64,000 bases of DNA from Paenibacillus sp. 19GGS1-52 (GTDB lineage: Bacteria; Bacillota; Bacilli; Paenibacillales; Paenibacillaceae): the NCBI RefSeq assembly GCF_022369515.1, contig NZ_CP059724.1:2356001-2420000 (forward strand). The letters are read 5' to 3'. Each line of letters begins with the position of its first letter. Position 1 is the stretch's first letter. A model generated the notes under the pieces. It made no database searches. It had not been told where the DNA came from and worked only from the letters and a program-made list of their open reading frames with translations. Both the position numbers and the translations under genes were made by a program. Positions 44,811 to 52,947 of the stretch are shown here, in pieces.

Positions 44811-45527
44811 ATGGCAGAGCATTTGAATAGAATTCTGGTGGTGGATGACGAGGAACGCATTCGCCGCCTACTTAAGATGTACCTTGAAAAAGAAGGATAT
44901 GAAATCGATGAAGCCGAGGATGGCGAGATTGCACTGCGCAAAGCAACGGCTAATGACTACGGTCTAATCTTGCTGGACGTCATGTTGCCCGGTATCGACG
45001 GGATTGAAGTTCTGACAAGACTTAGAGGGGTCAAATCTACACCAGTATTAATGCTTACAGCCAAAGGCGAAGAGATTAACCGTGTTCAGGGCTTTGAAAT
45101 GGGCGCTGACGATTATGTGGTTAAGCCTTTTAGCCCGCGTGAGGTGATCTATCGCGTTAAGGCCATTATGCGCCGTTCATCGGCGACGGCCTTTTTGTCC
45201 AAGGAGAGCAATTCAAGCAACAATATTGTATTCCCGCATCTTATTATTGAGCATGATGCGCATCGTGTGACGGCAGGTGGACAGGAAGTGAGCTTGACTC
45301 CAAAGGAATACGAGTTGCTGCATTATTTAGCGATTTCACCGGATAAGGTATTTTCCCGCGAAGAACTGCTCAAGGATGTCTGGAATTACGAATTTTTTGG
45401 GGATTTGCGCACAGTGGACACGCATGTGAAACGGCTTCGCGAAAAACTGAATAAAGTATCACCGGAATCGGCAGCAATGATCACAACGGTATGGGGAGTA
45501 GGCTATAAACTTGAGGTTCCTAAATAG
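44811..45527 (+). CDS. resD: Response regulator ResD
   Basis: The 238-residue OmpR-family regulator has a receiver domain (acidic DDEER near residue 11, phosphoacceptor Asp in LLDVMLPGIDG near 57, Lys in VKPFSPRE near 105) and a winged-helix domain with LTPKEYELLHYLA and DLRTVDTHVKRLREKL. ResD controls respiration genes, including resABC, under oxygen limitation. It is followed immediately by resE. Confidence 0.94.
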   Translation: MAEHLNRILVVDDEERIRRLLKMYLEKEGYEIDEAEDGEIALRKATANDYGLILLDVMLPGIDGIEVLTRLRGVKSTPVLMLTAKGEEINRVQGFEMGADDYVVKPFSPREVIYRVKAIMRRSSATAFLSKESNSSNNIVFPHLIIEHDAHRVTAGGQEVSLTPKEYELLHYLAISPDKVFSREELLKDVWNYEFFGDLRTVDTHVKRLREKLNKVSPESAAMITTVWGVGYKLEVPK

Positions 45528-46964
45528 GTGAACTTCTGGAGAAGTCTTGTCGGCAAGCTGTGGGTCACGATCATCTGTCTTGTTGCTGTCGTGCTCATTA
45601 CTTTAGGGTTATTTCTGCTTCCCTACATCGACAGTAACTTTGCCAATTCCGGGGCAATTAAACGTTTATTTTTGTATACGTGTATGATTGGTTTCTCCTT
45701 GACGACTTTCTTCGCCTTGTTTCTGTTTACGAAGATTACACAGCCCATGCATCGTGTGATTGAGGCTGCGAACGATATTCGCCGCGGCGAATACAGCACG
45801 AGACTTACGCTTGTCACCAGTGACGAAATTGGGCAACTGGCGACTTCTTTTAACCATATGGCTCAAGAACTGGAAGCAAATATACGCAGTCTCAATCATG
45901 AGAAAGGCCATCTGTCCAGTGTGCTGCGCAGCATGAGTGATGCTGTAATTACATTTGATATCGAAGGCAAGATCATATTGACTAATCCGCATGGACAAGC
46001 GCTGCTTGAAACCTGGAGTGATCTTTCCTGGGAGCAAGAGAGCGAAACCGAACTTTATCCTGAGGTAGTTGGCCAGAGTAATGTGCCGCCGCCGCTGCGC
46101 CCCTTATTTCTTAGTACCTTGAACCAGCGGGGCGATCAGCGCTCCAATGTGCATGTCCGGCAAGGCGTTTGGTCTGTGCACATGGCTCCACTGTATTCGG
46201 AAGATAACATTCGCGGAGCCGTGGCTGTTCTTCGCGATGTAACCGAGGAGGTACGACTGGAGAAGATGCGTACGGACTTTGTCGCCAACGTCTCGCATGA
46301 AATCCGTACTCCGCTTTCGATGATGCAGGGCTATAGCGAAGCGCTTCTGGATGGAATGGCTTCTTCGCCAGAGGAGAGCAGCGAGCTGGTTCAGGTCATC
46401 CATGACGAGTCATTGCGGATGGGCCGACTGGTGAAGGATTTACTTGATCTGGCTCGCATGGAGGCTGGTCATACCGATATAATGAAGAATCAGCTTGATA
46501 TGAATGAGCTGCTTGAACGGGTCTACCGCAAGTTTTCTGTACGTGCTAAGGAACGAGAGATTGATTTACAATTTAATAAACATAGTGACGTACTGCAGTT
46601 GAAGGCGGCAGATGAAGATAAGTTGGAGCAGGTTCTAACCAATTTGCTGGATAATGCCTTCCGCCATACACCTGCCGGTAAGAAGATTATTATTCTTGCA
46701 GGTTCCAGTGTGTTGGAAGGTCGTCGCTACGTTGAAATTAACATTCGAGATGAGGGTGTCGGAATTTCTCCGGAAGATTTGCCATATATATTCGAACGCT
46801 TTTATAAAGCCGATAAGGCGCGTGTACGGGGTGAATCTGTAGGTACCGGATTAGGACTTGCCATTGTCAAAAATATTGTCGAGTCGCATCATGGGTATAT
46901 CTCTGCCTCCAGCAAGCTTGGAGAAGGGACAACCTTCACACTTCGACTGCCTGTCGAAAAATAG
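45528..46964 (+). CDS. resE: Sensor histidine kinase ResE
   Basis: The 478-residue kinase has two membrane segments (residues 8-30 and 42-66) with almost no extracytoplasmic loop between them, then a HAMP domain (about 68-120) and a PAS-like domain (about 125-240). The phosphoacceptor His is in VSHEIRTPLSMM near 257, and the ATPase domain has NLLDNAFRHT, DEGVGISPEDL and GTGLGLAIVKNI. The lack of a sizeable outer loop, unlike B. subtilis ResE, suggests signal input in the membrane or PAS domain. The start is GTG 45528, directly after the resD stop. Confidence 0.92.
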   Translation: MNFWRSLVGKLWVTIICLVAVVLITLGLFLLPYIDSNFANSGAIKRLFLYTCMIGFSLTTFFALFLFTKITQPMHRVIEAANDIRRGEYSTRLTLVTSDEIGQLATSFNHMAQELEANIRSLNHEKGHLSSVLRSMSDAVITFDIEGKIILTNPHGQALLETWSDLSWEQESETELYPEVVGQSNVPPPLRPLFLSTLNQRGDQRSNVHVRQGVWSVHMAPLYSEDNIRGAVAVLRDVTEEVRLEKMRTDFVANVSHEIRTPLSMMQGYSEALLDGMASSPEESSELVQVIHDESLRMGRLVKDLLDLARMEAGHTDIMKNQLDMNELLERVYRKFSVRAKEREIDLQFNKHSDVLQLKAADEDKLEQVLTNLLDNAFRHTPAGKKIIILAGSSVLEGRRYVEINIRDEGVGISPEDLPYIFERFYKADKARVRGESVGTGLGLAIVKNIVESHHGYISASSKLGEGTTFTLRLPVEK

Positions 46965-46986
46965 AAATTCCAAACAATGTATGACC

Positions 46987-47015
46987 AGCGCCTCTGACAG
47001 CAGAGGTGCTTTTTG
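46987..47015 (+). terminator. Terminator of resDE
   Basis: AGCGCCTCTG (46987-46996) pairs with CAGAGGTGCT (47001-47010) around an ACAG loop, followed by T residues. Confidence 0.9.
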
Positions 47016-47065
47016 TTGAAACTAAACGATTAATCTTGTTCATCGTGGAACATATCTCTGAATGA

Positions 47066-47254
47066 ATGCTTACGAAGCGAGTTTTGCCGAAGTGAACATC
47101 AAGGAGGCTTATGCTGACAAAACTAAGGACATGCTTACGAAGCAAGTTTTGCCGAAGTGAACATCAAGGAAGCTTATGCTGACAAAACTAAGGACATGCT
47201 TACGAAGCAAGTTTTGCCGAAGTGAACATCAAGGAAGCTTATGCTGACAAAACT
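47066..47254 (+). repeat. Tandem 65-bp leader repeats before glpK (2.9 copies)
   Basis: Unit 1 is 47066-47130, unit 2 is 47131-47195 and a partial unit 3 is 47196-47254. Units 2 and 3 are identical over 59 bases; unit 1 differs at two sites. Each unit holds ATGCTTACGAAGC-AGTTTTG, GTGAACATCAAGGA and ATGCTGACAAAACTAAGGAC. TGCTT/AAGCA and CAAAACT/AGTTTTG make a nested hairpin across the unit junction. The last CAAAACT fuses directly to TTTAGGAGG, the glpK ribosome binding site. The same family occurs at 28701-28848. Confidence 0.9.
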
Positions 47255-47270
47255 TTTAGGAGGCAACAGA

Positions 47271-48764
47271 ATGATTTTGTCATTAGATCAAGGCACTACT
47301 AGCTCTAGGGCGATACTGTTCGATGAGGAGGCCAGAATGATCTCCCAGGGACAATATGAAATTAAGCAGTCCTTTCCTCGTCCCGGATGGGTGGAGCATG
47401 ACCCTGAGCAAATATGGGAGACTCAACTGGCTGCGGCAAGGGATGCGATAAGCGCGAGCGGCTTTGCGGCAACACAAATATCCGCTATCGGGATTACGAA
47501 CCAACGAGAAACAGCTCTCGTGTGGGATAAATTCACAGGTAAACCGATTTATCCAGCTATCGTATGGCAGGATCGGAGAACTGCTGAACACTGCGAAGAG
47601 CTTAAAGATAGAGGTTTGGAAGAAGAGATTGCTAGCAAGACTGGGCTGGTAGTAGATGCCTATTTCTCAGCGACCAAACTCTCCTGGATCCTTGACCATG
47701 TAGAAGGAGCACGTGAGCGGGCGCAGAACGGTGAATTACTAGCAGGTACAATTGACAGCTGGCTGATCTGGAAGCTCACTGGAGGTGCTATACATGCCAC
47801 TGATGTTACTAATGCTTCTCGCACCATGTTGTTTAACTTGCATGAACGTATATGGGATGACAAGCTCATGAACGAGCTTCGCATTCCTCGTTCCATCTTG
47901 CCTGAGGTGAGGATGTCAGGGGGAGAATTTGGAACAGCAGCAGCGCAGTGGTTTGGTGCCGAAATTCCGATCCGCTCTGTACTGGGAGACCAGCAGGCAG
48001 CCTTATTTGGCCATACCTGTCTCGAAGCAGGCAGTGCCAAAAATACATATGGAACAGGCTGTTTTATTCTGATGAATACAGGAACTGAAGCAGTGGCCTC
48101 AAGCCATGGTCTGCTGACAACAGTAGCATGGGGTATGGGGGACGAAATGTACTATGCCCTTGAAGGTAGTGTGTTTGTAGCCGGGGCTGCCGTACAGTGG
48201 CTGCAGGAGGGCTTAGGGCTCATTGAAGAACCGGCGAGTTCAGAGGATAAGGCTAAGGAAGTGGAGGATAGTGAAGGTGTTGTGGTCGTTCCGGCATTCA
48301 CCGGACTAGGCGCACCTTATTGGGACATGTATGCTCGAGGAGCGATATTTGGTTTAACCCGGGGAACAACAGCCGGTCATTTAGTACGTGCAACCTTGGA
48401 ATCCCTTGCTTTTCAGTCTAGAGACGTTATTGGGGCTATGGAAAAAGACGCCGGCATGCCACTTACTGGTCTGCGTGTAGACGGTGGCGCGGTACGCAAC
48501 GATTTGCTGATGCAATTCCAGTCAGACATCCTTGGTAGTGAGGTTACGCGTACGGCTTACGCAGAGACGACTGCGCTGGGCGCAGCGCTTCTTGCTGGGC
48601 TAACCTCTGGTATTTGGACAAGGGACCAGCTGGAGAGCTTTAACAAGGCTGAGAGGGTCTTTACACCTTTGATGGGGCAAGAAGAGCGTGAACGCCGCTA
48701 TCACGCCTGGCAGGATGCGGTGTCACGCACGATGGGCTGGGAGAAGCACGCAGGACATCGTTAA
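47271..48764 (+). CDS. glpK: Glycerol kinase
   Basis: The 497-residue FGGY-family kinase phosphorylates glycerol to glycerol-3-phosphate. It begins with the ATP-loop ILSLDQGTTSSRAI. Other blocks are NQRETALVWD, the DSWLIWKLTGG region, LGDQQAALFGH and the C-terminal signature LRVDGGAVRNDLLMQFQSDIL. AGGAGG at 47258-47263 fixes ATG 47271; the frame opens at 47241 within the repeat array. Usual neighbours glpF, glpD and glpP are not in the window. The leader lacks an obvious GlpP-type antiterminator but holds the tandem repeats. Confidence 0.97.
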   Translation: MILSLDQGTTSSRAILFDEEARMISQGQYEIKQSFPRPGWVEHDPEQIWETQLAAARDAISASGFAATQISAIGITNQRETALVWDKFTGKPIYPAIVWQDRRTAEHCEELKDRGLEEEIASKTGLVVDAYFSATKLSWILDHVEGARERAQNGELLAGTIDSWLIWKLTGGAIHATDVTNASRTMLFNLHERIWDDKLMNELRIPRSILPEVRMSGGEFGTAAAQWFGAEIPIRSVLGDQQAALFGHTCLEAGSAKNTYGTGCFILMNTGTEAVASSHGLLTTVAWGMGDEMYYALEGSVFVAGAAVQWLQEGLGLIEEPASSEDKAKEVEDSEGVVVVPAFTGLGAPYWDMYARGAIFGLTRGTTAGHLVRATLESLAFQSRDVIGAMEKDAGMPLTGLRVDGGAVRNDLLMQFQSDILGSEVTRTAYAETTALGAALLAGLTSGIWTRDQLESFNKAERVFTPLMGQEERERRYHAWQDAVSRTMGWEKHAGHR

Positions 48765-48800
48765 GGAACTTATTTGTATAACTATTTTAAATAAACGTAG

Positions 48801-48843
48801 AAAACGGCAAGCTTCCTTAGTGCAGGAAGCTTGCCGTTTTCTT
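48801..48843. terminator. Strong bidirectional terminator
   Basis: AAAACGGCAAGCTTCC (48801-48816) pairs perfectly with GGAAGCTTGCCGTTTT (48825-48840). It separates glpK (+) from the convergent KAS III-like gene (-). Confidence 0.93.
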
Positions 48844-48866
48844 TTAAAAGATTTGAATCAAGCCTA

Positions 48867-49859
48867 TTAATACTCCATAACAAAAGCGACATTCTGCCAG
48901 CCAGCACCAACCGTCCAAAATAATACTTTATCCCCACGCTCAATCTTTCCGGTGGTAACAGCCTTGTGTAGGGCGATAAAAGGGCTGCTAGTGGAGGTAT
49001 AACCGAACTCATCACCAATATACACAGCAACGTCGCTGCCGAGTCCAGTTCTTTCGGATACAGCACGAATATTGGGAAGTGACAGTTGCGAGAAGCAAGC
49101 CGCTTTAATGGATTCAGGTGCAATATCATTGTTGGAGAGTAGGGTTTGAATAGATTCAGATGCAGCATCTACACAGATAGAATCATCGAAGGGAATGAAT
49201 TTAACATTGAACTCTCCGTTGGCTACGCCTGTCTTGCCCATTTTGGCTAAGCCTTCAGCAGGGAACAGGGAATTTCCATAGACACAAGTGTCGGTCTGGT
49301 AGATAGAATCAATGAATCCTGACGAATTCTCGACACGTTCCAAAATCACAGCTGCAGCAGCATCACCGAAGTTGGCATAATATACAGGATCGCTTTTATC
49401 AGCATGTGGGGCTACATGATCGGAACCGATAACAAGAGCACGCTTGATTCTCGGATTAGCAATCATCTGGCGACTAACTTGCTCAACGGAAGCCGTCATC
49501 CCAGCACAGTTAGCATTACTATCAATACAGATGGTATGGGATGCGCCGTTAATCAGTCGGTGAATCATTAATGAATTAGTAGGGAAGATATATTCAGGAG
49601 TCTGACTGGCATAGGCGATAAGGTCGATATCAGCACCAGTTAGCCCTGTCTTCTCCAGAACGTTGCTAGCCGCTTCAAAAGCCATAGTCAGGGAGTTCTC
49701 TTCCTCATTGTTAATACTGTAGCGAGTATCACGACCTAAAGTAGCCAGAAGTCCACGGATATCAATACCCTTTTCGTCGAAATGTTGAATGAAAAAGTCA
49801 TTACCAACTTTGTTACTTGGGTGATAGATATCGATATCTTTTATACAGATTCCAGCCAT
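48867..49859 (-). CDS. Atypical 3-oxoacyl-ACP synthase III-like enzyme
   Basis: The 330-residue thiolase-fold protein aligns by eye with FabH along its length. The nucleophile Cys is in SNANCAGMTAS near residue 114, with YANFGDAAAAVILE near 170 and the C-terminal VLFWTVGAGWQN. The other two FabH residues look replaced. The HQAN histidine position reads SQLS (in CFSQLSLPN), and the GNTSAAS asparagine reads Tyr (GYTSTSS). It may therefore transfer acyl groups or use another mechanism rather than condense with malonyl-ACP. It is the last gene of the c-di-GMP-riboswitch operon, though an extra promoter upstream is possible. AGGAGG lies six bases before the ATG. Confidence 0.85.
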   Translation of the reverse strand: MAGICIKDIDIYHPSNKVGNDFFIQHFDEKGIDIRGLLATLGRDTRYSINNEEENSLTMAFEAASNVLEKTGLTGADIDLIAYASQTPEYIFPTNSLMIHRLINGASHTICIDSNANCAGMTASVEQVSRQMIANPRIKRALVIGSDHVAPHADKSDPVYYANFGDAAAAVILERVENSSGFIDSIYQTDTCVYGNSLFPAEGLAKMGKTGVANGEFNVKFIPFDDSICVDAASESIQTLLSNNDIAPESIKAACFSQLSLPNIRAVSERTGLGSDVAVYIGDEFGYTSTSSPFIALHKAVTTGKIERGDKVLFWTVGAGWQNVAFVMEY

Positions 49860-49984
49860 ATGATTCCTCCTAAAATTTCGATTTTGAAGCCTGCGCTTCT
49901 CTAGTAAAAATTTACAGTATTATATCTTTTAGGAATCTATTCCGCTGAATAAAGCTAACATTTTATGTGCAACTATTAAACTGA

Positions 49985-50335
49985 CTAGGCTTTGACCGTA
50001 GAGATAATCTCAAGGTTCTCAAGACCAGCCTTACGTCCCAGACGAGCCAACTGCATTTTAAGGATAGGATTATTCTCAAGCGTAAGATTTACTTTTACAA
50101 AGCCATCAGCCTTAAACATTACAAAACATCCTTCAAGAAGAGGCACAACGTCAGGAGCGGTTACATTAAGTTTGCGGCAATCAATCTGTAATTCATAGTC
50201 TGCAGGGTTAATAGGGTTGATGGTTTGTTGATACGCTTGAATTGATTTTAGACCGTCTTCCTCAGAAAAAGCTCCCTCTAGCTCGATATTAATGACTTTG
50301 GCAGCTGAATCAGTTTTTAAAATGAATTTTCCCAT
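49985..50335 (-). CDS. Small protein of unknown family (STAS-like alpha/beta pattern)
   Basis: The 116-residue product begins GKFILKTDSAAKVINIELEGAFS and shows a beta-alpha-beta pattern: VINIELEGAF, then a helix with GLKSIQAYQQTI, YELQIDCRKLN, LEGCFVMFKADG, VNLTLENNP and a final helix MQLARLGRKAG. The order resembles STAS-type folds, but I do not recognise a family. GGGAGAG seven bases upstream favours ATG 50335 over a longer frame opening at 50431. It is encoded between the CMD-family gene and the KAS III-like gene. Confidence 0.65.
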   Translation of the reverse strand: MGKFILKTDSAAKVINIELEGAFSEEDGLKSIQAYQQTINPINPADYELQIDCRKLNVTAPDVVPLLEGCFVMFKADGFVKVNLTLENNPILKMQLARLGRKAGLENLEIISTVKA

Positions 50336-50472
50336 GTGTGCACTCTCCCATTGTTTAATTACTATAAGCTTTAGTTCGACTGTGATATCACCAGCCACTA
50401 TATATCCTTTAAACCGATTGGATAACGCCATTTTTCGACATTAAAATCTTAGCTTTGGGATATTTTAACTGT

Positions 50473-50502
50473 ATTATATACATATATTTCTCATATATGC
50501 AA
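50473..50502 (-). promoter_or_regulatory. Candidate internal sigma-A promoter
   Basis: On the minus strand TTGCAT (50502-50497) and TATAAT (50478-50473) are 18 bases apart. It could drive the small protein and KAS III-like genes independently of the riboswitch. Confidence 0.45.
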
Positions 50503-50543
50503 TATAAAAGTCGAACTATGTATAAATTTGTAACTTGTGTGTT

Positions 50544-50912
50544 TTATTGAGCTTCTTCAAGTGTAGCCAGTAGGATATTAAAGGCACTAATAATCCTAGG
50601 AGCACCCACACAAGGAGCTAAATGTAATAAAATACCTTTGATTTGTTCAACAGTGATACCTACACGAAGAGCCATAACATAGTGAACACCTAATTGGTCA
50701 TATTGACCCATAGTAATCAAAGAAGAAATCACCGCAATTTCTTTCCAATCGTTTCCGATAGTATGGCGTTGGAAGATATCACCATAGGCAGTTCCCATAA
50801 TAAATTCAGCTAACTCTGGAAAATGCTCTTTAATCGGAGCCAAGGCTTTGGCTCCATAGTCACCGGATAGATTAGAGAAATGATTAAAACCACTATTAAT
50901 TTTATCGCTCAT
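50544..50912 (-). CDS. Carboxymuconolactone decarboxylase (CMD) family protein
   Basis: The 122-residue all-helical protein has the CMD core: DWKEIAVISSLITMGQYDQLGVHYVMALRVGITVEQIKGILLHLAPCVGAPRIISAF (in parts, residues about 55-112). The His in GVHYVMAL matches the family's conserved site. The AhpD-type CxxC redox pair is absent, so it is closer to CMD decarboxylases or isomerase-like members than to the peroxidase branch. AGGAGG lies five bases before the ATG, 14 bases after the ThDP gene stop, so coupling is likely. The substrate is unknown. Confidence 0.82.
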   Translation of the reverse strand: MSDKINSGFNHFSNLSGDYGAKALAPIKEHFPELAEFIMGTAYGDIFQRHTIGNDWKEIAVISSLITMGQYDQLGVHYVMALRVGITVEQIKGILLHLAPCVGAPRIISAFNILLATLEEAQ

Positions 50913-50926
50913 AAAGGCCTCCTGAA

Positions 50927-52555
50927 TTACATGTTTAGCACACGGTGTGCAGTGGGTGGAATTTCGTCACGATCCGTCAGCAACTCGATAACGGCAACGC
51001 GATTCAACGCAACTGCCTCATTAATAGCTGAAGAAAATTGCTCAGCAGTCTCACATTTAAAGCCTGTAGCTCCCAGAGATTCAGCAAACTTCACAACATC
51101 CATAGGAACTTCAAATACAGTTCCATCAATTCGACCTGTAGTTTTCTCCATTCCTTTTAACGCCATATCCAACTGCATATTATTTACGACAATAAAGATG
51201 ACGGGGATATCTTTGCATACAGCGGTATTAATCTCTGATCCCAGCATCATAAAGCAGCCGTCACCGGTAATGCAGAAGATCGTTTCGCTAGGAGCCGCTA
51301 CCTTTGCACCAATAGCCATACCGATCGCATTTCCCATACAAGCAAAATAGGCGTCAAAAACAAAACTTCCGGGTTTCTTTACTTTATACCATTTGACGGC
51401 ATTGAACCCATGGCTTCCATCGTCAACAAAAACGGTATTGTTATAAGGAATCAGGTCACTCATTGTGCTAAGAACCGATGCCAAAGAGAGCTTGGACAGA
51501 GTGGGAAGTTCCTCAGTGTAAGCAAAAGGCTTAGTTTCGCGCTTAGGAAGTGTTGTCTGGTCAATTCCGTTAAGGTAGAACTCCAGATTATCGCGAACAT
51601 CACCTGTAATTTGAATAGTCTTTGAAGTTAGTATTTTTCCGACAAAAGTAGGATCACAATCAAATTGGATCAATGTCTCTGGATGATTCTCTCGCTTTAG
51701 GTTACATATGGTCATATCACTTAGGCGTGAGCCCAATACGATATAAAGATCACTATGGTTCAGCAGATCATCGCCATGTGTGCAGCCACCTACACCAATA
51801 GGCCCATGATATAAAGGATGATCCCAAGGGAGAGCCCCTTTTCCGCCAGGTGACGTCACGACTGGAATATTAAAGGTTTCAGCTAATTGGATCAGCTCTT
51901 TATGAGCTCCAGACCGATTAACACCTTTACCAGCAATAATTAAAGGATTACTGGAATGGTTAATAGCAGTAATTACACGATCAAGGCTAGCATAATTTAC
52001 TAGTGTTTCCCGTTCAGGAAATACGATGTTGCATTCTTCAAGCATTTCCGTCTGTACATCAAAGGGGATGCAGAGATGAACAGGTCCACGTTTGCCGCCT
52101 AGCGCGATGGCAATTGCATGATTAAAAATAGTACTGAAATGATCTCCACGTTCGATAAGCTTGCTGAATAAAGTGGCTGGCCTAAACATTTCTGCTAAAT
52201 CGGCAAGATAAGAGGATGAATCCTGACATTGAGGAATTCCTAGTTCTTTAATAGATTGGTGACCGGTAATAAAAAGAACAGGAAGGTTATTAGCCTTTGC
52301 ATGTGCTGCTGCAGTAAGCAGATTTGTTCCACCTGGGCCGGAGGTCCCGAATGCTATCCCGAGATTCCCGGTTTTTAGTGCGTAACCAGAGGCTTCGAAG
52401 CCGGAGCTTGATTCATGTCTCCCGGGAATAAACTCGATACCATAGTCAACCATTTTAAGAACCACAGGACAAATAGATTTACCAATAATCCCAAAAGAAT
52501 GGGTTACTCCGAGGTTGCGGAGTGCCTCCGCCATGTATTCTGCAACTGTCTTCAA
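50927..52555 (-). CDS. Thiamine-diphosphate-dependent enzyme (acetolactate synthase-like)
   Basis: The 542-residue enzyme has the three-domain acetolactate synthase/2-oxoacid decarboxylase fold. The Pyr domain has the cofactor-activating Glu in GRHESSSGFEASGYA near residue 50. A middle domain has NPLIIAGKGVNRS. The PP domain has the ThDP motif GDGCFMM ending in NN about 26 residues later. It should cleave or ligate 2-oxoacids; the product is unknown. The open frame starts at GTG 52564, but that codon overlaps the GAGGTG ribosome binding site, which instead serves TTG 52555 (MKTVAEYMAEAL). It is the first gene after the c-di-GMP riboswitch and terminator. Confidence 0.88.
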   Translation of the reverse strand: MKTVAEYMAEALRNLGVTHSFGIIGKSICPVVLKMVDYGIEFIPGRHESSSGFEASGYALKTGNLGIAFGTSGPGGTNLLTAAAHAKANNLPVLFITGHQSIKELGIPQCQDSSSYLADLAEMFRPATLFSKLIERGDHFSTIFNHAIAIALGGKRGPVHLCIPFDVQTEMLEECNIVFPERETLVNYASLDRVITAINHSSNPLIIAGKGVNRSGAHKELIQLAETFNIPVVTSPGGKGALPWDHPLYHGPIGVGGCTHGDDLLNHSDLYIVLGSRLSDMTICNLKRENHPETLIQFDCDPTFVGKILTSKTIQITGDVRDNLEFYLNGIDQTTLPKRETKPFAYTEELPTLSKLSLASVLSTMSDLIPYNNTVFVDDGSHGFNAVKWYKVKKPGSFVFDAYFACMGNAIGMAIGAKVAAPSETIFCITGDGCFMMLGSEINTAVCKDIPVIFIVVNNMQLDMALKGMEKTTGRIDGTVFEVPMDVVKFAESLGATGFKCETAEQFSSAINEAVALNRVAVIELLTDRDEIPPTAHRVLNM

Positions 52556-52620
52556 AACATACACCTCACAAGTATTTTATTGTAATATCTTTATCGATCT
52601 CCCGAAGTGAAAACGTTAGA

Positions 52621-52662
52621 TCTAAAAAAAAATAAAACCTGTGCTCTGATACAGAGCACAGG
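52621..52662 (-). terminator. Riboswitch-associated intrinsic terminator
   Basis: On the minus strand an 11-bp perfect stem, CCTGTGCTCTG/CAGAGCACAGG (52662-52652 and 52648-52638), with a three-base loop is followed by TTTTATTTTTTTTT. It lies between the aptamer and the ThDP gene. Confidence 0.93.
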
Positions 52663-52714
52663 TGGGTAGCATAATTCGCCATTGAGACTGCATGTTTAAT
52701 TCAGTCCTTCATGA

Positions 52715-52815
52715 TGTTTTAGCAACCTGGCAGTCATGGCCTCATCAACTGAAAAATGAGGCTGTAGATCCATGGCTTTGCGTCATTCCCTTTCGGAAAT
52801 TTTGCCTTTATAAAT
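52715..52815 (-). promoter_or_regulatory. Cyclic di-GMP-I riboswitch (GEMM)
   Basis: On the minus strand the aptamer reads AAAGGCAAA, an ATTTCC-GAAA-GGGAAT hairpin with a GNRA loop, the hallmark GACGCAAAGCC, ATGGATCTA, a GCCTCAT/ATGAGGC stem, and GCCATGACTGCCAGGTTGC. These are the conserved parts of the c-di-GMP-I class in correct order. The base equivalent to Vc2 G20 (before CAAA) is G by my alignment, which argues for c-di-GMP rather than the cGAMP-binding variant. The terminator 50 bases on suggests transcriptional control. Confidence 0.93.
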
Positions 52816-52846
52816 TATTAAATTAAATAAAGAATAATTTTCCTTT

Positions 52847-52875
52847 ACAATATATTCCTCTCTCTCTTTTGTCAA
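52847..52875 (-). promoter_or_regulatory. Promoter of the c-di-GMP riboswitch operon
   Basis: On the minus strand a perfect TTGACA (52875-52870), a 17-base spacer and TATTGT (52852-52847) give a start near 52840, about 25 bases before the aptamer. Confidence 0.7.
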
Positions 52876-52947
52876 TATTTTTATACAAATAAGCGTGAAA
52901 TTTGACGAATACCATGATCTTTAGAGGGAAGTCTTTTGACCCATCTC

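Noticed and set aside
47066..47254. Possible CRISPR array
   Set aside because: The 65-bp units are directly abutting with no spacers of unique sequence, and no cas genes are present.
52715..52815. cGAMP (GEMM-Ib) riboswitch instead of c-di-GMP
   Set aside because: The base corresponding to Vc2 G20 reads G in my hand alignment; the cGAMP variants have A there. A computed alignment would settle it.
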